From Planctomycetota bacterium (GTDB lineage: Bacteria; Planctomycetota; UBA8108; JACQVS01), in assembly GCA_028280485.1 (NCBI GenBank), contig JANQLS010000202.1:48593-112592 (forward strand): DNA of 64,000 nt, in the 5' to 3' direction. Shown here piece by piece: positions 52,963-62,050 of the stretch. Position 1 is the first letter of the stretch; each line of letters starts with the position of its first letter. Under the pieces are notes generated by a model that made no database searches, had not been told where the DNA came from, and was given only the letters and a program-made list of their open reading frames with translations. A program made the translations under genes and the position numbers.

Positions 52963-53071
52963 ATGTCTTGAGCTGAGTCCTTGTTAGCGAGCCTACTGAC
53001 AGGATAAAATAATCTCTCTGAGTCCAACGAAGTAAACAACCTCGCTTCCCACTCAACAATCCAAGAACAAC

Positions 53072-55729
53072 ATGCTTCCTTCGAAGATAAATTTCCAAGT
53101 ACTTTTAATAGGGCTCACCATCGGAGTGAACCTACCCTTATCAGCAGTTGAGCCTCCCTCAGGATGGAAGCCTAAAAATCTTCGTTTAGAAACTCCCTGG
53201 ACCTCTAAGGTCACCCCAGACAAGCCCTGGAATCATTACCCCCGACCTCAACTTCAGCGAACGAACTGGGTCAATCTCAATGGACTCTGGGAGTACGCGA
53301 TAACGCCTGAAGAATCTGTCGCTCCGAAAACCTACCAAGGCAAGATCTTAGTTCCGTATCCCGTCGAATCGGCACTCAGTGGAGTGTCACGCCGCGTCGG
53401 TAAGACAAAAGCGCTTTGGTATCGCACTCATATTCAAGCATCGATACCCGAGAATGATGATCGACTCTTACTCCATTTCGGAGCGGTCGATTGGGAATGC
53501 CAAGCTTGGCTCAACGGAAAGAAGTTGGGGACTCACCGAGGAGGTTACGATCCTTTCACCTTCGATCTCACGGAACACCTTTCGAGCGAATCTAGGCAAG
53601 AACTCATCCTTCGAGTGTGGGATCCCACCGATCAAGGTTTCCAGCCTCGCGGAAAACAACGAGAGAAACCCAAGGGTATTTGGTACACCCCAGTAACCGG
53701 GATCTGGCAAACAGTATGGTTAGAAACCGTTCCCCAAACCAGCATTCAAGATTTAAAACTGACACCAGATTTAGATCGTGAATCCTTGGAGATCAACCTA
53801 ACAGCGCGGGGAGATCTCGACGGCCTAACCTTCACGGCGGAGTCTGAAGTCCACGGAAATAAAGTTTCAGTATTGGGAGTTGTAGGTCAACTTTCGTATT
53901 TGAACTTAAAGGGACAGAGCACCTGGTCTCCTGAGTCTCCGAATCTACACAAACTCATCGTCACTCTCTATCGATCTGGGAAACCTCTAGATCGTATCGA
54001 AAGTTATTACGGTCTACGCAAAATCTCATTAGGAAAAGATCAAAACGGTATCACCCGCCTCTTCCTCAACAACAAACCCTATTTTCAGTACGGCCCCTTA
54101 GATCAAGGTTACTGGCCCGATGGCCTTTACACCCCACCTACTGAACAAGCGATGCTTCACGATTTAAAAGTCACGAAGCAAATGGGTTTCAATATGGTTC
54201 GAAAACACGTCAAGGTCGAGTGTGCCCGTTGGTATTACGCTTGTGATCAGATGGGATTACTCGTATGGCAAGATCTGCCCAACGGAGACCGACACGCCCG
54301 CTGGCCTTTAGATGGAACAGAACGGGAACGCACTGAAGAATCCGTCGAGAATTTCAAAATCGAATTGCTTCAAATGATGCGATCCTTCCACAACTCCCCC
54401 TCGATTGTGGTGTGGGTGCCGTTCAATGAAGCTTGGGGACAATTCTCTACCGATGAAATCTTAAAGATTGCTGAAAATGAAGACCCTTCTCGTTTGATCG
54501 ATTGCCCCAGTGGAGGCAATGATTTTGGTACAGGGCATATCAAAGACATCCACGATTACCCGGGTCCCAAGGCGCCTCCGGCTGAACTCTATCGAGCGGG
54601 AGTTTTAGGTGAGTATGGAGGACTCGGCCTGCCGCTCAAGGGTCACACCTGGCAAGATGAGAAAAACTGGGGATACCGAAGCTGCAAAGATAAAGCTTCT
54701 CTTCAAGAAGCGTATGAGGACTTAATCAGAAAATTGGTTCCTTTCGCCAAGAGCCGTCTTGCGGGTGCGATCTACACTCAAACCACCGATGTTGAAATCG
54801 AAATCAATGGCCTGATGACCTACGATCGTAAGGTGATCAAATTTGATGTCGAAAGATTTAAGAAGGTGAGCCAACAACTGTATTCCCCTATTCAAAAGCT
54901 CTCTGCGAATGAGGTTGCAAAGGCTTGGACATTAGTTCACTGGAATTTTGATGAGGGTAACGATAATCCCGCCCTCCTAAAATCGACGACATACCTTCAC
55001 GGAGACGGCAAGAGCGAAACGCCTGCCGTGAGTGATCGTACCGGTCACAAAAATCATCTTTGGGTCTACAATGAAAGAACTGCCCCTCGATATTCAAAGG
55101 AAGTTTCCGCTCCCATCATCCCCCAAACGGGAAGGAAGAATTTAGGCTCTTTAGACGACAGTCGGACGGGCCCTGCCGGAACTCCCACCATGGATCTCTA
55201 TACTGAGCCAGGTAAATCGCACACCCATATGAATATTCTTAATACTGCTCCACTTAAAGATTGGACATTAGAGGTCAGCTTCAAGTTGAGCGAGTTGGGT
55301 AAAGATCATGGATTGATCGGAAAAGACGGTAAACCGACCGAAGGCCCTTTCGCTCCCCTCCAACTCCGAGTAAAAAAGAATAATAAACTTTCATTTGAAG
55401 CTTTCGATGAAACAAAAACCCTGCGAAAGATCGAATCGAAAGAATCGTTACAAGTGAACGTTTGGTATCATGCAGCCATCACCAGTGACGGAAATAAAGT
55501 GTCGCTCTATCTTAAACAACACGGCCTCAGACAAAACAGTAAAGAGACCTACACCTTACAAAACCAAAGCCAATTCTCAGGTCGATGGTTGTTAGGACCC
55601 GGCACCTGGACGGTGGGAAGAGGGTTTCACGACGGAAAAATCGGCTGGGATGCCAAAGCTTGGTTCGATGAAATTCGAATCAGTACGAAAGCTTTGAGCC
55701 CTGAGTTATTTTTGTTTTCCGATCGATAA
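53072..55729 (+). CDS. Secreted glycoside hydrolase family 2 enzyme with C-terminal LamG-like domain
   Basis: 885 residues with signal peptide. The GH2 sugar-binding domain (about 60-220: NLNGLWEYAITPEESVAPKT; WLNGKKLGTHRGGYDPFTFD), the immunoglobulin-like domain and the TIM barrel are present. The acid/base Glu is in WVPFNEAWGQF (Glu453) and the nucleophile Glu in GVLGEYGGLG (Glu514), so it is probably active on a beta-linked sugar. The last 240 residues form a concanavalin/LamG-like domain (VHWNFDEGNDNP; WTLEVSFKLSELG) for carbohydrate binding. Whether it is a beta-galactosidase, glucuronidase or mannosidase cannot be decided. Extracytoplasmic, monocistronic. Confidence 0.9.
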   Translation: MLPSKINFQVLLIGLTIGVNLPLSAVEPPSGWKPKNLRLETPWTSKVTPDKPWNHYPRPQLQRTNWVNLNGLWEYAITPEESVAPKTYQGKILVPYPVESALSGVSRRVGKTKALWYRTHIQASIPENDDRLLLHFGAVDWECQAWLNGKKLGTHRGGYDPFTFDLTEHLSSESRQELILRVWDPTDQGFQPRGKQREKPKGIWYTPVTGIWQTVWLETVPQTSIQDLKLTPDLDRESLEINLTARGDLDGLTFTAESEVHGNKVSVLGVVGQLSYLNLKGQSTWSPESPNLHKLIVTLYRSGKPLDRIESYYGLRKISLGKDQNGITRLFLNNKPYFQYGPLDQGYWPDGLYTPPTEQAMLHDLKVTKQMGFNMVRKHVKVECARWYYACDQMGLLVWQDLPNGDRHARWPLDGTERERTEESVENFKIELLQMMRSFHNSPSIVVWVPFNEAWGQFSTDEILKIAENEDPSRLIDCPSGGNDFGTGHIKDIHDYPGPKAPPAELYRAGVLGEYGGLGLPLKGHTWQDEKNWGYRSCKDKASLQEAYEDLIRKLVPFAKSRLAGAIYTQTTDVEIEINGLMTYDRKVIKFDVERFKKVSQQLYSPIQKLSANEVAKAWTLVHWNFDEGNDNPALLKSTTYLHGDGKSETPAVSDRTGHKNHLWVYNERTAPRYSKEVSAPIIPQTGRKNLGSLDDSRTGPAGTPTMDLYTEPGKSHTHMNILNTAPLKDWTLEVSFKLSELGKDHGLIGKDGKPTEGPFAPLQLRVKKNNKLSFEAFDETKTLRKIESKESLQVNVWYHAAITSDGNKVSLYLKQHGLRQNSKETYTLQNQSQFSGRWLLGPGTWTVGRGFHDGKIGWDAKAWFDEIRISTKALSPELFLFSDR

Positions 55730-55767
55730 TTAATTAACCAGCCATCGTCTTAGCAATACGGAATAAC

Positions 55768-55795
55768 CCTGTAGCGCCACCCCTTGTGGGTGGCC
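55768..55795. repeat. Family C single arm
   Basis: CCTGTAGCGCCACCCCTTGT followed by GGGTGGCC has the same plan as the family-C arm at 32514: CCTGTAG, an inner stem, then CCCTTGTGGG. It lies between the GH2 gene and the selenoprotein-like rhodanese gene. Confidence 0.6.
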
Positions 55796-55858
55796 TTCTC
55801 CAAAATAAAATTTAAACTTAGATCCATTGGAATCTTCCATGAATTCTTGGAGTTGCTC

Positions 55859-56728
55859 ATGAAATTAAACCTCTTGATAATGTTTCTCTTATTCATATTC
55901 AGCAATGGCTTCTTACTTGCCACAGAAGAAAAGAAGAAAGAAGCCCAAGCCAAGCTTCCTCAGCTTCTCATTCAAGCCGAGGATCTAGCCAAAAAGGTTA
56001 AGAAAGGCTACAAGGGCATCATCGTCGACTGTCGGTCTTCTTCAGAATTCAGAAGAGGGCATATTCCCGGTGCCGTGAGAGTGGATGTATCGAACTGGGT
56101 ACAACTCGCCCACGCTAAAGGGGGCCTCACCAACCCTAAAGTTTGGGCAAAGGAAGTCGGCGCTTTAGGCATCGATGGATCGAAAGAAGTCATCGTGTAC
56201 GGAGGAAGCATCACCAGTAGTACGCGAGTCTGGTGGACGCTTAAGTATGTAGGCGTAAAGAATGTTCTCTTCCTCGACGGAGAATGGCCTCGTTGGAAAT
56301 CGTTGAAGCTTCCCACCACTGCAAAAGGAAAAGCCCCCACTGCGGCAACCTTCAAACCCAAGTTTCAAAAGGATCGCGTCGCTCATAAAGAGGAGATCCT
56401 GAAATCGATCAAAGACTCCAGTTGCGTCATGGTCGACACTCGAAGCAAACGTGAACACAGCCTTCATATCCCCGGCTCGGTTCACCTTGAGTGGAAAGAC
56501 TTCTTAGCTAAAGACGGGCGATTCAAATCCGTCAAAGAGATTCAAGCTCTCTTCAAAAAGCACGGAGTCAAAAAAGGAAAACCCTTGGTACCCTACTGAT
56601 ACTCGGGAGGACGGTCCTCGGTCGAGGCCCTCGCTATCGAGTTAGCCGGTTACGGCAAAGCCAAGAACTATTACCTCAGCTGGAAAGAATGGAGTAAGGA
56701 TTCCAAGAATCCGGTTGAGAAGCCATAG
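55859..56728 (+). CDS. Tandem rhodanese with in-frame TGA at the catalytic cysteine: probable selenocysteine sulfurtransferase
   Basis: 289 residues if the TGA at 56597-56599 is read as selenocysteine (Sec247). The ATG at 55859 has GGAG 8 bases upstream and begins a signal peptide or anchor; the frame is open further upstream to 55784. Domain 1 (about 50-160) has IIVDCRSSSEFRRGHIPGAV and Gly in place of the active Cys, normal for tandem rhodaneses. Domain 2 (about 190-289) has VMVDTRSKREHSLHIPGSVH, then KPLVPY, the TGA, then YSGGRSSVEALAIELAGYGK and a TAG at 56728. The expected active site is C-x-S-G-x-R, so TGA stands exactly at the persulfide Cys. A SECIS-like hairpin follows. Transfer of sulfane sulfur outside or at the membrane is inferred. 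Alternatives: a Cys-to-stop point mutation or sequencing error. Confidence 0.85.
56597..56642 (+). promoter_or_regulatory. Bacterial SECIS-like element
   Basis: With the UGA at 56597-56599, a stem GG (56613-56614), bulged U (56615), CCUC (56616-56619), loop GGUC (56620-56623), GAGG (56624-56627), CC (56628-56629) can form. In E. coli fdhF the SelB contacts are bulged U17 and loop G23/U24, counting from the U of UGA; here they fall at 19, 25 and 26, the same mutual spacing. Outer pairing ACUCG (56601-56605) with CGAGU (56638-56642) can extend it. A competing hairpin GAGGACGGTCCTC exists. Confidence 0.75.
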
Positions 56729-56749
56729 CTTTTTAAAGAAAACGATTTC

Positions 56750-56803
56750 AAAACCCCGCATTCAAAATTCAATTGAGTGATTGAATTTTGAATGCGGGGT
56801 TTT
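56750..56803. terminator. Two-way terminator between convergent genes
   Basis: AAAACCCCGCATTCAAAATT... is perfectly inverted around a short loop. It has T tracts on the plus side and lies between the ends of the rhodanese (+) and the membrane protein gene (-). Confidence 0.92.
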
Positions 56804-56812
56804 ATTTTTTTC

Positions 56813-57646
56813 TTAAAACTTCTGATCTTCACGAAGAATAAAAACGGCTCGTTTTAAACAATAGTAACGCAACGCAATGACTGCTCCACCATATACGAGG
56901 CAATGAATCACTGTTGGCCAAATTAAGGTCATTTCGTAGCGCCAATCTTTTCGAAAAGTGTGAAACTCTCCCAACCCGGCACATTCCAAACAGGCTGGCA
57001 GATAGGCCGGACTAGTGTGCAGGACGGCCTTGGCGATGGGAGTCACTTCTCTGTAAAAGAATTTTACGAAGGTATAAAAGGGGAACAACGACCAACTCAG
57101 CATCCCGATGACAGATAGCGTTAGCAAAAGAGTAAGGTACCTAATTTTATAAGAGAACCAAACGGCGATCCAAGTCACGAGCTCTACAGAAACAATCCAA
57201 ACCAAAATGGCGCTCATGGGATAAAAAAAGCTCAGTCGAAAATCCCACTTGACGTAGGATTCAAATTTTATGGACTCAGCGAAGAATCGAGCCACTACAA
57301 GGCAGAAAAACGGGCAGAATAAAATCACTTTGAGGCGAAATAAAGATCTTAAGTGATTGAGAAGAACTAACCGGCTACCGTGTGAAGCACCTTGGTGATC
57401 AGAGTATCTATCTCGCCCTTCGATAGTTCGAATCAATCGCCAGACGGCGGCAATGATCAATAAATAGGAACAACAACAAAGGAGAAAGCTGGCACTGGTG
57501 ATGGGATCGAAGTAACTATAGCTTTTTGGCCAATCCTTTTTAAAGTTAATCACTCCTACGCAGTAGCTCCCCATGAGCCCGGTGAAAAGTAAGGAATAGA
57601 AGGCGAAAATGATGGGTTTTTTAAGGGAGTCTAAAAAGGATTGCAT
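56813..57646 (-). CDS. Hypothetical polytopic membrane protein
   Basis: 277 residues with about six membrane helices (near 12-32, 48-70, 103-122, 140-165, 170-195, 240-262), a Cys-rich segment SFLLCCCSYLL, and a polar loop between helices 2 and 3. The layout resembles ABC-2 type permease subunits or small planctomycete membrane proteins, but no motif confirms it. It is single, ending at the shared terminator; no ATPase partner is adjacent. Confidence 0.65.
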   Translation of the reverse strand: MQSFLDSLKKPIIFAFYSLLFTGLMGSYCVGVINFKKDWPKSYSYFDPITSASFLLCCCSYLLIIAAVWRLIRTIEGRDRYSDHQGASHGSRLVLLNHLRSLFRLKVILFCPFFCLVVARFFAESIKFESYVKWDFRLSFFYPMSAILVWIVSVELVTWIAVWFSYKIRYLTLLLTLSVIGMLSWSLFPFYTFVKFFYREVTPIAKAVLHTSPAYLPACLECAGLGEFHTFRKDWRYEMTLIWPTVIHCLVYGGAVIALRYYCLKRAVFILREDQKF

Positions 57647-57707
57647 GTCATTACATAAAAAATATTAGTGTCGCCCTTACAGGGCTTGATCCCATCTCAA
57701 TCCCAGA

Positions 57708-57736
57708 CCCAGGGCGACGCTTCGCTCTGCCCTGGG
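57708..57736. repeat. Hairpin repeat, family D
   Basis: CCCAGGGCGACGCTTCGCTC... folds into a stem of CCCAGGGC with GCCCTGGG around an inner GACGCTTCGCTCT. Comparable CCCTGGG hairpins are familiar from planctomycete spacers; that is recollection, not a search. It occurs once in this window. Confidence 0.6.
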
Positions 57737-57885
57737 CTATAAAGTGTCGGGCTTTCAGCCCTTGGCGAACCTGTCCTATCACATTTCGTATCGAAAGCGA
57801 TTCACGCCAGGGAAGCCCGAATCTTTAGGGAGTACGTTAGCCGAAGGCTTACCTGCACGATGAAGCGTAGCGATATATATCACTG

Positions 57886-57903
57886 AGCGAGGGATAAATG
57901 AAG
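57886..57903. repeat. Family B arm edge
   Basis: GAGCGAGGGATAAATGAAG shares 17 bases with the outer edge of the family-B right arm at 7796-7813. Upstream at 57811, GGAAGCCCGAATCTTTAGGG is a diverged inner part. Confidence 0.6.
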
Positions 57904-58005
57904 TCTCCACAACTTATGAATATAGATAATTCAAAAAACTTCACAACGTCAAATGCTCAAACCGAGTTCAGACTGCTAAAAACAGATTTAAATTTTAGCG
58001 AACCC

Positions 58006-60057
58006 CTACCGCCCTTCCAAACGGAACTCACCCTTCTTCGCGTCGACGGTGTATCTAAAATGGTTGAGGAAGTTGAGACCTAATAAGGTGGGTTCGCCAT
58101 CGGGTAAGACAATGACATCGAGGTCTCTGACGGTGAATCCCTGTAAAGACAGAGAGTCGAGCTTTAAGATACTGGCGATGAATTCGCTGTTGACGGCTCG
58201 CACCTTCACTTTTCGATTCATATGGCGTTCATCGTAGCCTAACTGATGAGCCATCGATTGAGTGATCGAAGTCATGCTGGCTCCGGTGTCGATCGTAAAA
58301 TTGAATTGAGCTGCACCATTTAAAAGAAGATCCGTTTGAATACGTCGGGCGTTGGTAATCGGCACGATGGCCATGTTCTTGCGGCTGAGAACATCGTCGA
58401 TCTTTTCCAAGAAGAGCTTCGATTCTTGAGAGAGAGCGGGCTCCAATTCTGCTGCGACTTTGAACAACCGTTCCGCATCCTCTAAATACTCCCAAGAAAA
58501 ATAAATCTTCCCGAGACTCATATGTAGACGTCCGGAACGAGGACAGTTCTCGATACCTTCTAAAAGGGTTTCAGCCGCTCGATTGGTATCTCCTCTATCG
58601 ACCAACTGATTTGCGAAAAAGTTGTAGGTTTGAACCAAGACCGAATAGACATCATCGCCATCTTGAACTTCTCGGGCTTCCAATGCGGCGCGGATGGCGT
58701 TCGGGTAATCTTGAAGCTTGTTATAAGCTAAAGCGAGCTCAACCCATGCCTCTCGCCAATCACTGAAGTATTCTACCGAAGTCTCTAATATCTTAGTCAG
58801 CTCCCGCCAGGATCGAGTTTTTCGAAGTTGACCCCGGTATTCGATGAGAGCCTTGCGTAAAAGCTTCTTGGCGGATTCTATTTCGTGATCTAAGACTCCT
58901 TGGTCCCCCCCGACATCTAAGGCAGAAAAAAGATTTTCAGAAGCACGTTCATAAAGTTTGAGTGAAAGGCATCGATTCCCGCGATGGAGAAATGCAGCGA
59001 ACGTCCCTTCCCAATACTGAGCACTCAACTGAGGGAGAGTCCAACTGAGGGCTTGCCCCATCGACATGTGTAAATCGCCGATCGGATCGACTAACAATTT
59101 TTTGTTTAATACATTCTCAGTGGGCTGGATGGCTTCTGGTAAACCTAATCCTAAGAAGTAACCAAAATTGTCGACAACGACGATAAAATCTTCATTTAAA
59201 TAGCTTCCTCGATCCAATCGAATACGCGAATAACCATCGAAACTGAAATCTTCTAACTTATCGACTTGGGATCTTACCCAATCTCGAGCCCCCGGGTTTT
59301 CACGCGCAACAACGAGAACTTCAGTTCCAAGGTTGGCGTACTCCGTAATCTCGTTAGGTGCGATGTAGCTTATGCCAGGGAACGCAACATTGGAATTCAA
59401 GGAGCCTCGATTCGAGCGAACTTGAATCAGAGCGAGGTCTCGAGGAATATCGACTTGTACCACTCCGATGATGGATATGAGATCGGATCTTCCCCAGGTT
59501 TCTGCGATTCCCTTTTGAGCCCCAAGGAGACCAGAAAATCGAGTGAGGATTAAACCATCTCCCCCGATATAAATGCCCGTCACGGGGGAAAGTTGAGATT
59601 CAAATTCATCGTAGAGTTTCAATTCGGTCAGGGCGCGCTGAACCAAAGGGCGCAAACGATGGAAAGGAAGGGGCTCCAGTTCTTTTTCGGTGTCTTGGGA
59701 GCGAGTGCGGATCTCGACAACTTCTCGAATTCCTTCAGTGGAATCTATTTTTTCTAAACTTGAAAGATCGATCGGTTCTTGGAACTCAGTGGAATTCGTG
59801 CCGTCAGTGCTTTGCCCTGAAAATTTTTCAAATAAAAACGCCCCGCCCCCTCCGAGGATCAATATCCCTAAGACGAGAAAGAGCCAACGCGAACCTCCCG
59901 GAGACGCCGTTTCGACCTTGAACGGTTCGACGGCTTTCTCCTTCGAACTTCTCGACAAGGCACGGCTCTCTTTTGTGACCAATTTAGCACCACATTGATC
60001 ACAAAAAACCGAGTGTTCTTCGTTGTAAGACTTGCAGCTAGGGCACTGCCTCTTCAT
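58006..60057 (-). CDS. Zinc-ribbon, TM, degenerate trypsin-like, TPR and retropepsin-like fusion
   Basis: 683 residues from ATG 60057, where the zinc ribbon begins (MKRQCPSCKSYNEEHSVFCD QCGAKL); the frame is open to 60195 but that extension looks non-coding. Membrane helix about 60-78. A trypsin/HtrA-like domain (about 140-330) keeps GIYIGGDGLILTR and IPRDLALIQV (Asp), but the catalytic His and the GNSGGP serine motif are missing. TPR helices fill about 360-560. A retropepsin-type aspartic protease domain follows (about 570-683) with FTIDTGASMTSI (Asp near 590) and LLGLNFLNHF, likely active as a dimer. A membrane-bound sensor or regulatory protease is inferred. Confidence 0.8.
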   Translation of the reverse strand: MKRQCPSCKSYNEEHSVFCDQCGAKLVTKESRALSRSSKEKAVEPFKVETASPGGSRWLFLVLGILILGGGGAFLFEKFSGQSTDGTNSTEFQEPIDLSSLEKIDSTEGIREVVEIRTRSQDTEKELEPLPFHRLRPLVQRALTELKLYDEFESQLSPVTGIYIGGDGLILTRFSGLLGAQKGIAETWGRSDLISIIGVVQVDIPRDLALIQVRSNRGSLNSNVAFPGISYIAPNEITEYANLGTEVLVVARENPGARDWVRSQVDKLEDFSFDGYSRIRLDRGSYLNEDFIVVVDNFGYFLGLGLPEAIQPTENVLNKKLLVDPIGDLHMSMGQALSWTLPQLSAQYWEGTFAAFLHRGNRCLSLKLYERASENLFSALDVGGDQGVLDHEIESAKKLLRKALIEYRGQLRKTRSWRELTKILETSVEYFSDWREAWVELALAYNKLQDYPNAIRAALEAREVQDGDDVYSVLVQTYNFFANQLVDRGDTNRAAETLLEGIENCPRSGRLHMSLGKIYFSWEYLEDAERLFKVAAELEPALSQESKLFLEKIDDVLSRKNMAIVPITNARRIQTDLLLNGAAQFNFTIDTGASMTSITQSMAHQLGYDERHMNRKVKVRAVNSEFIASILKLDSLSLQGFTVRDLDVIVLPDGEPTLLGLNFLNHFRYTVDAKKGEFRLEGR

Positions 60058-60472
60058 AGCGTTACTGTCATAGTGAAACTGAATTAATTCAAAAGCAAAG
60101 GAATGAATAGGCCAGACTGGAAACCGAATAGCCCGATAAAGTTTATACCGAATCTCAGCATTCGGCCATCCCCTGTATAGCCACCTTTTAAACAATCGGT
60201 TTTCGAAGAAGTTTTCGAGAACCTCGCTTCTAAAGTGAAGAAAATGCCAATAAATGGAGCAATACTGTTAGAGAGGGAGAGCGATTTCATCCCCAGAAGT
60301 TGGACGCTTTATTTTCTTCATTGAAGCTCTATCCAGTATCGAGCAGGATGTGAGGGCCATCAACCGATCTATAGAAAGAATCAGGTGTTTTTCTAAGCCT
60401 ACCTAACAGTTCAGGTTGTAGGTAATTCCTACACTTAGAAAAGTTGGGATACCCACTGAAGCGAGGTCGTCC
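60058..60472. other. Divergent intergenic region before the leucine-degradation operon
   Basis: No gene; an open frame on the minus strand reaching 60290 is regarded as chance. It must contain promoters for both directions. None could be defined. Confidence 0.45.
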
Positions 60473-62041
60473 TTGGATCCGACAACTCCAACCACTCAAC
60501 ACGAAGATCTCCTCAACGAGCTCAACGCTCATTTAGAGGCACAGAGAGCCGGAGGAGGCGAAAAAGCCTTAGCTCGACAAAAGAGTATGGGAAAGCTTCC
60601 CGTGCGGGAACGCCTGGAGCTACTCTTAGATCCCGCCACTCCGTTTTTGGAAGTCGCTCCCCTGGCTGGCTTAGATTTGTACGAGGGCGTTCCCCCCGGA
60701 GCCGGATTGATTACCGGAATCGGAACCCTCAACGGCCGCCCGGTCATGGTGATCGCGAATGATCCGAGCGTCAAAGGAGGAACCTATTTCCCCATCACCG
60801 TAAAAAAACATCTGCGAGCCCAGACGATCGCCTTAGAAAATCATCTTCCCTGTATCTACCTCGTCGATTCCGGCGGAGCCTTCTTGCCCATGCAAGATGA
60901 AGTGTTCCCGGATCGAGATCACTTCGGAAGAATCTTTTTCAATCAATCCAAACTCTCTCAATTGTCGATCCCCCAAATCTCAGTGGTCCTCGGTTCGTGT
61001 ACTGCTGGCGGGGCTTACATTCCCGCTATGAGCGACGAGACGATTATCGTAAAAGGAAAAGGAACGATCTTCTTAGGTGGTCCACCCCTCGTCAAAGCTT
61101 CGACGGGTGAAGAGGTCACCTCTGAAGAATTGGGAGGTGGAGATGTGCACTGCCGAATATCAGGGGTCGCCGATCATTTAGCGACAAACGAAGTAGAAGC
61201 CTTAACCCTGGTGCGAAAACTCGCTGAGAGCTTCCCTTCTCCAGCATCGAATAACTCCCCTTACCAACCTAGTGATCCCGAACGCAATGAAGCTTCTTTT
61301 TACGATGACATTCCCGTCGATCATCGTAAAGCGTTCGACATGCGGAAGCTCCTCGCTCATTTGGTCGATCAGGAGAGTCTCCAAGAGTTCAAAGAACTCT
61401 ACGGCCCCACCTTAGTCACCGCTTTCGCTCGTATCTGGGGTTATCCCGTTGGGATTTTGGCGAATAACGGCATCTTGTTTTCAGAGAGCGCTCTCAAGGG
61501 TTCACACTTTATTCAATTGTGTGAATCTCGAGGCATCCCTTTGCTCTTCTTACAAAACATCACGGGCTTCATGGTGGGTAAGGAATACGAGCACGGCGGA
61601 ATCGCCAAAGACGGAGCCAAGATGGTTCACGCCGTGTCGGGAGCAACCGTCCCCAAACTGACCGTCATTGTCGGCGGTTCCTTTGGAGCCGGAAACTACG
61701 GCATGTGCGGTCGAGCTTACGACCCTCGCTTCCTTTGGATGTGGCCTCAAGCAAGAATATCCGTCATGGGAGGTGAGCAAGCGGCTGGAGTCCTCACCAC
61801 CGTCAAACAAGAACAAGCTGAGCGTCGAGGCGAAGAGTTCACTTCAAAAATGGAAGAAGAAATTCGGGCTCCGATTTTAGAGAAATACGAAGAAGAAGGC
61901 TCGCCTTATTACTCGACCGCTCGCCTTTGGGATGATGGAATCCTTGAACCTCACCGAACACGAGACACCCTGGGCTTAGCCCTATCCGTCGTCCACGCTG
62001 CTCCCCGCCCCGACGGCCGATTTGGGGTCTTCAGAATGTAA
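60473..62041 (+). CDS. Methylcrotonyl-CoA carboxylase beta subunit (carboxyltransferase)
   Basis: 522 residues of the acyl-CoA carboxyltransferase family. The N-terminal half carries GGGEKALARQKSMGKLPVRE RLELLLDP and the acyl-CoA site PCIYLVDSGGAFLPMQDEVF. The C-terminal half has GSFGAGNYGMCGRAYDPRFL. GSCTAGGAYIPAMSDE is the MCC-type signature. With the two genes downstream it fits leucine catabolism: carboxylation of 3-methylcrotonyl-CoA to 3-methylglutaconyl-CoA. The biotin carboxylase/carrier alpha subunit is not in the window. The start is TTG 60473 with GAGGTC about 7 bases upstream. Propionyl-CoA or geranyl-CoA carboxylase are the alternatives. Confidence 0.9.
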   Translation: MDPTTPTTQHEDLLNELNAHLEAQRAGGGEKALARQKSMGKLPVRERLELLLDPATPFLEVAPLAGLDLYEGVPPGAGLITGIGTLNGRPVMVIANDPSVKGGTYFPITVKKHLRAQTIALENHLPCIYLVDSGGAFLPMQDEVFPDRDHFGRIFFNQSKLSQLSIPQISVVLGSCTAGGAYIPAMSDETIIVKGKGTIFLGGPPLVKASTGEEVTSEELGGGDVHCRISGVADHLATNEVEALTLVRKLAESFPSPASNNSPYQPSDPERNEASFYDDIPVDHRKAFDMRKLLAHLVDQESLQEFKELYGPTLVTAFARIWGYPVGILANNGILFSESALKGSHFIQLCESRGIPLLFLQNITGFMVGKEYEHGGIAKDGAKMVHAVSGATVPKLTVIVGGSFGAGNYGMCGRAYDPRFLWMWPQARISVMGGEQAAGVLTTVKQEQAERRGEEFTSKMEEEIRAPILEKYEEEGSPYYSTARLWDDGILEPHRTRDTLGLALSVVHAAPRPDGRFGVFRM

Positions 62042-62050
62042 GGAAACGCC

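Larger units (their letters stand above)
57647..58005. other. Repeat-filled intergenic region
   Basis: No gene. It contains a strong hairpin at 57708-57736, the short palindrome-like stretch GTCGGGCTTTCAGCCCTTGG near 57746, and the family-B edge at 57886-57903. Confidence 0.6.

Noticed and set aside
60084..60290. Small minus-strand frame upstream of the zinc-ribbon gene
   Set aside because: Compositionally random and overlaps the region before the likely start at 60057.
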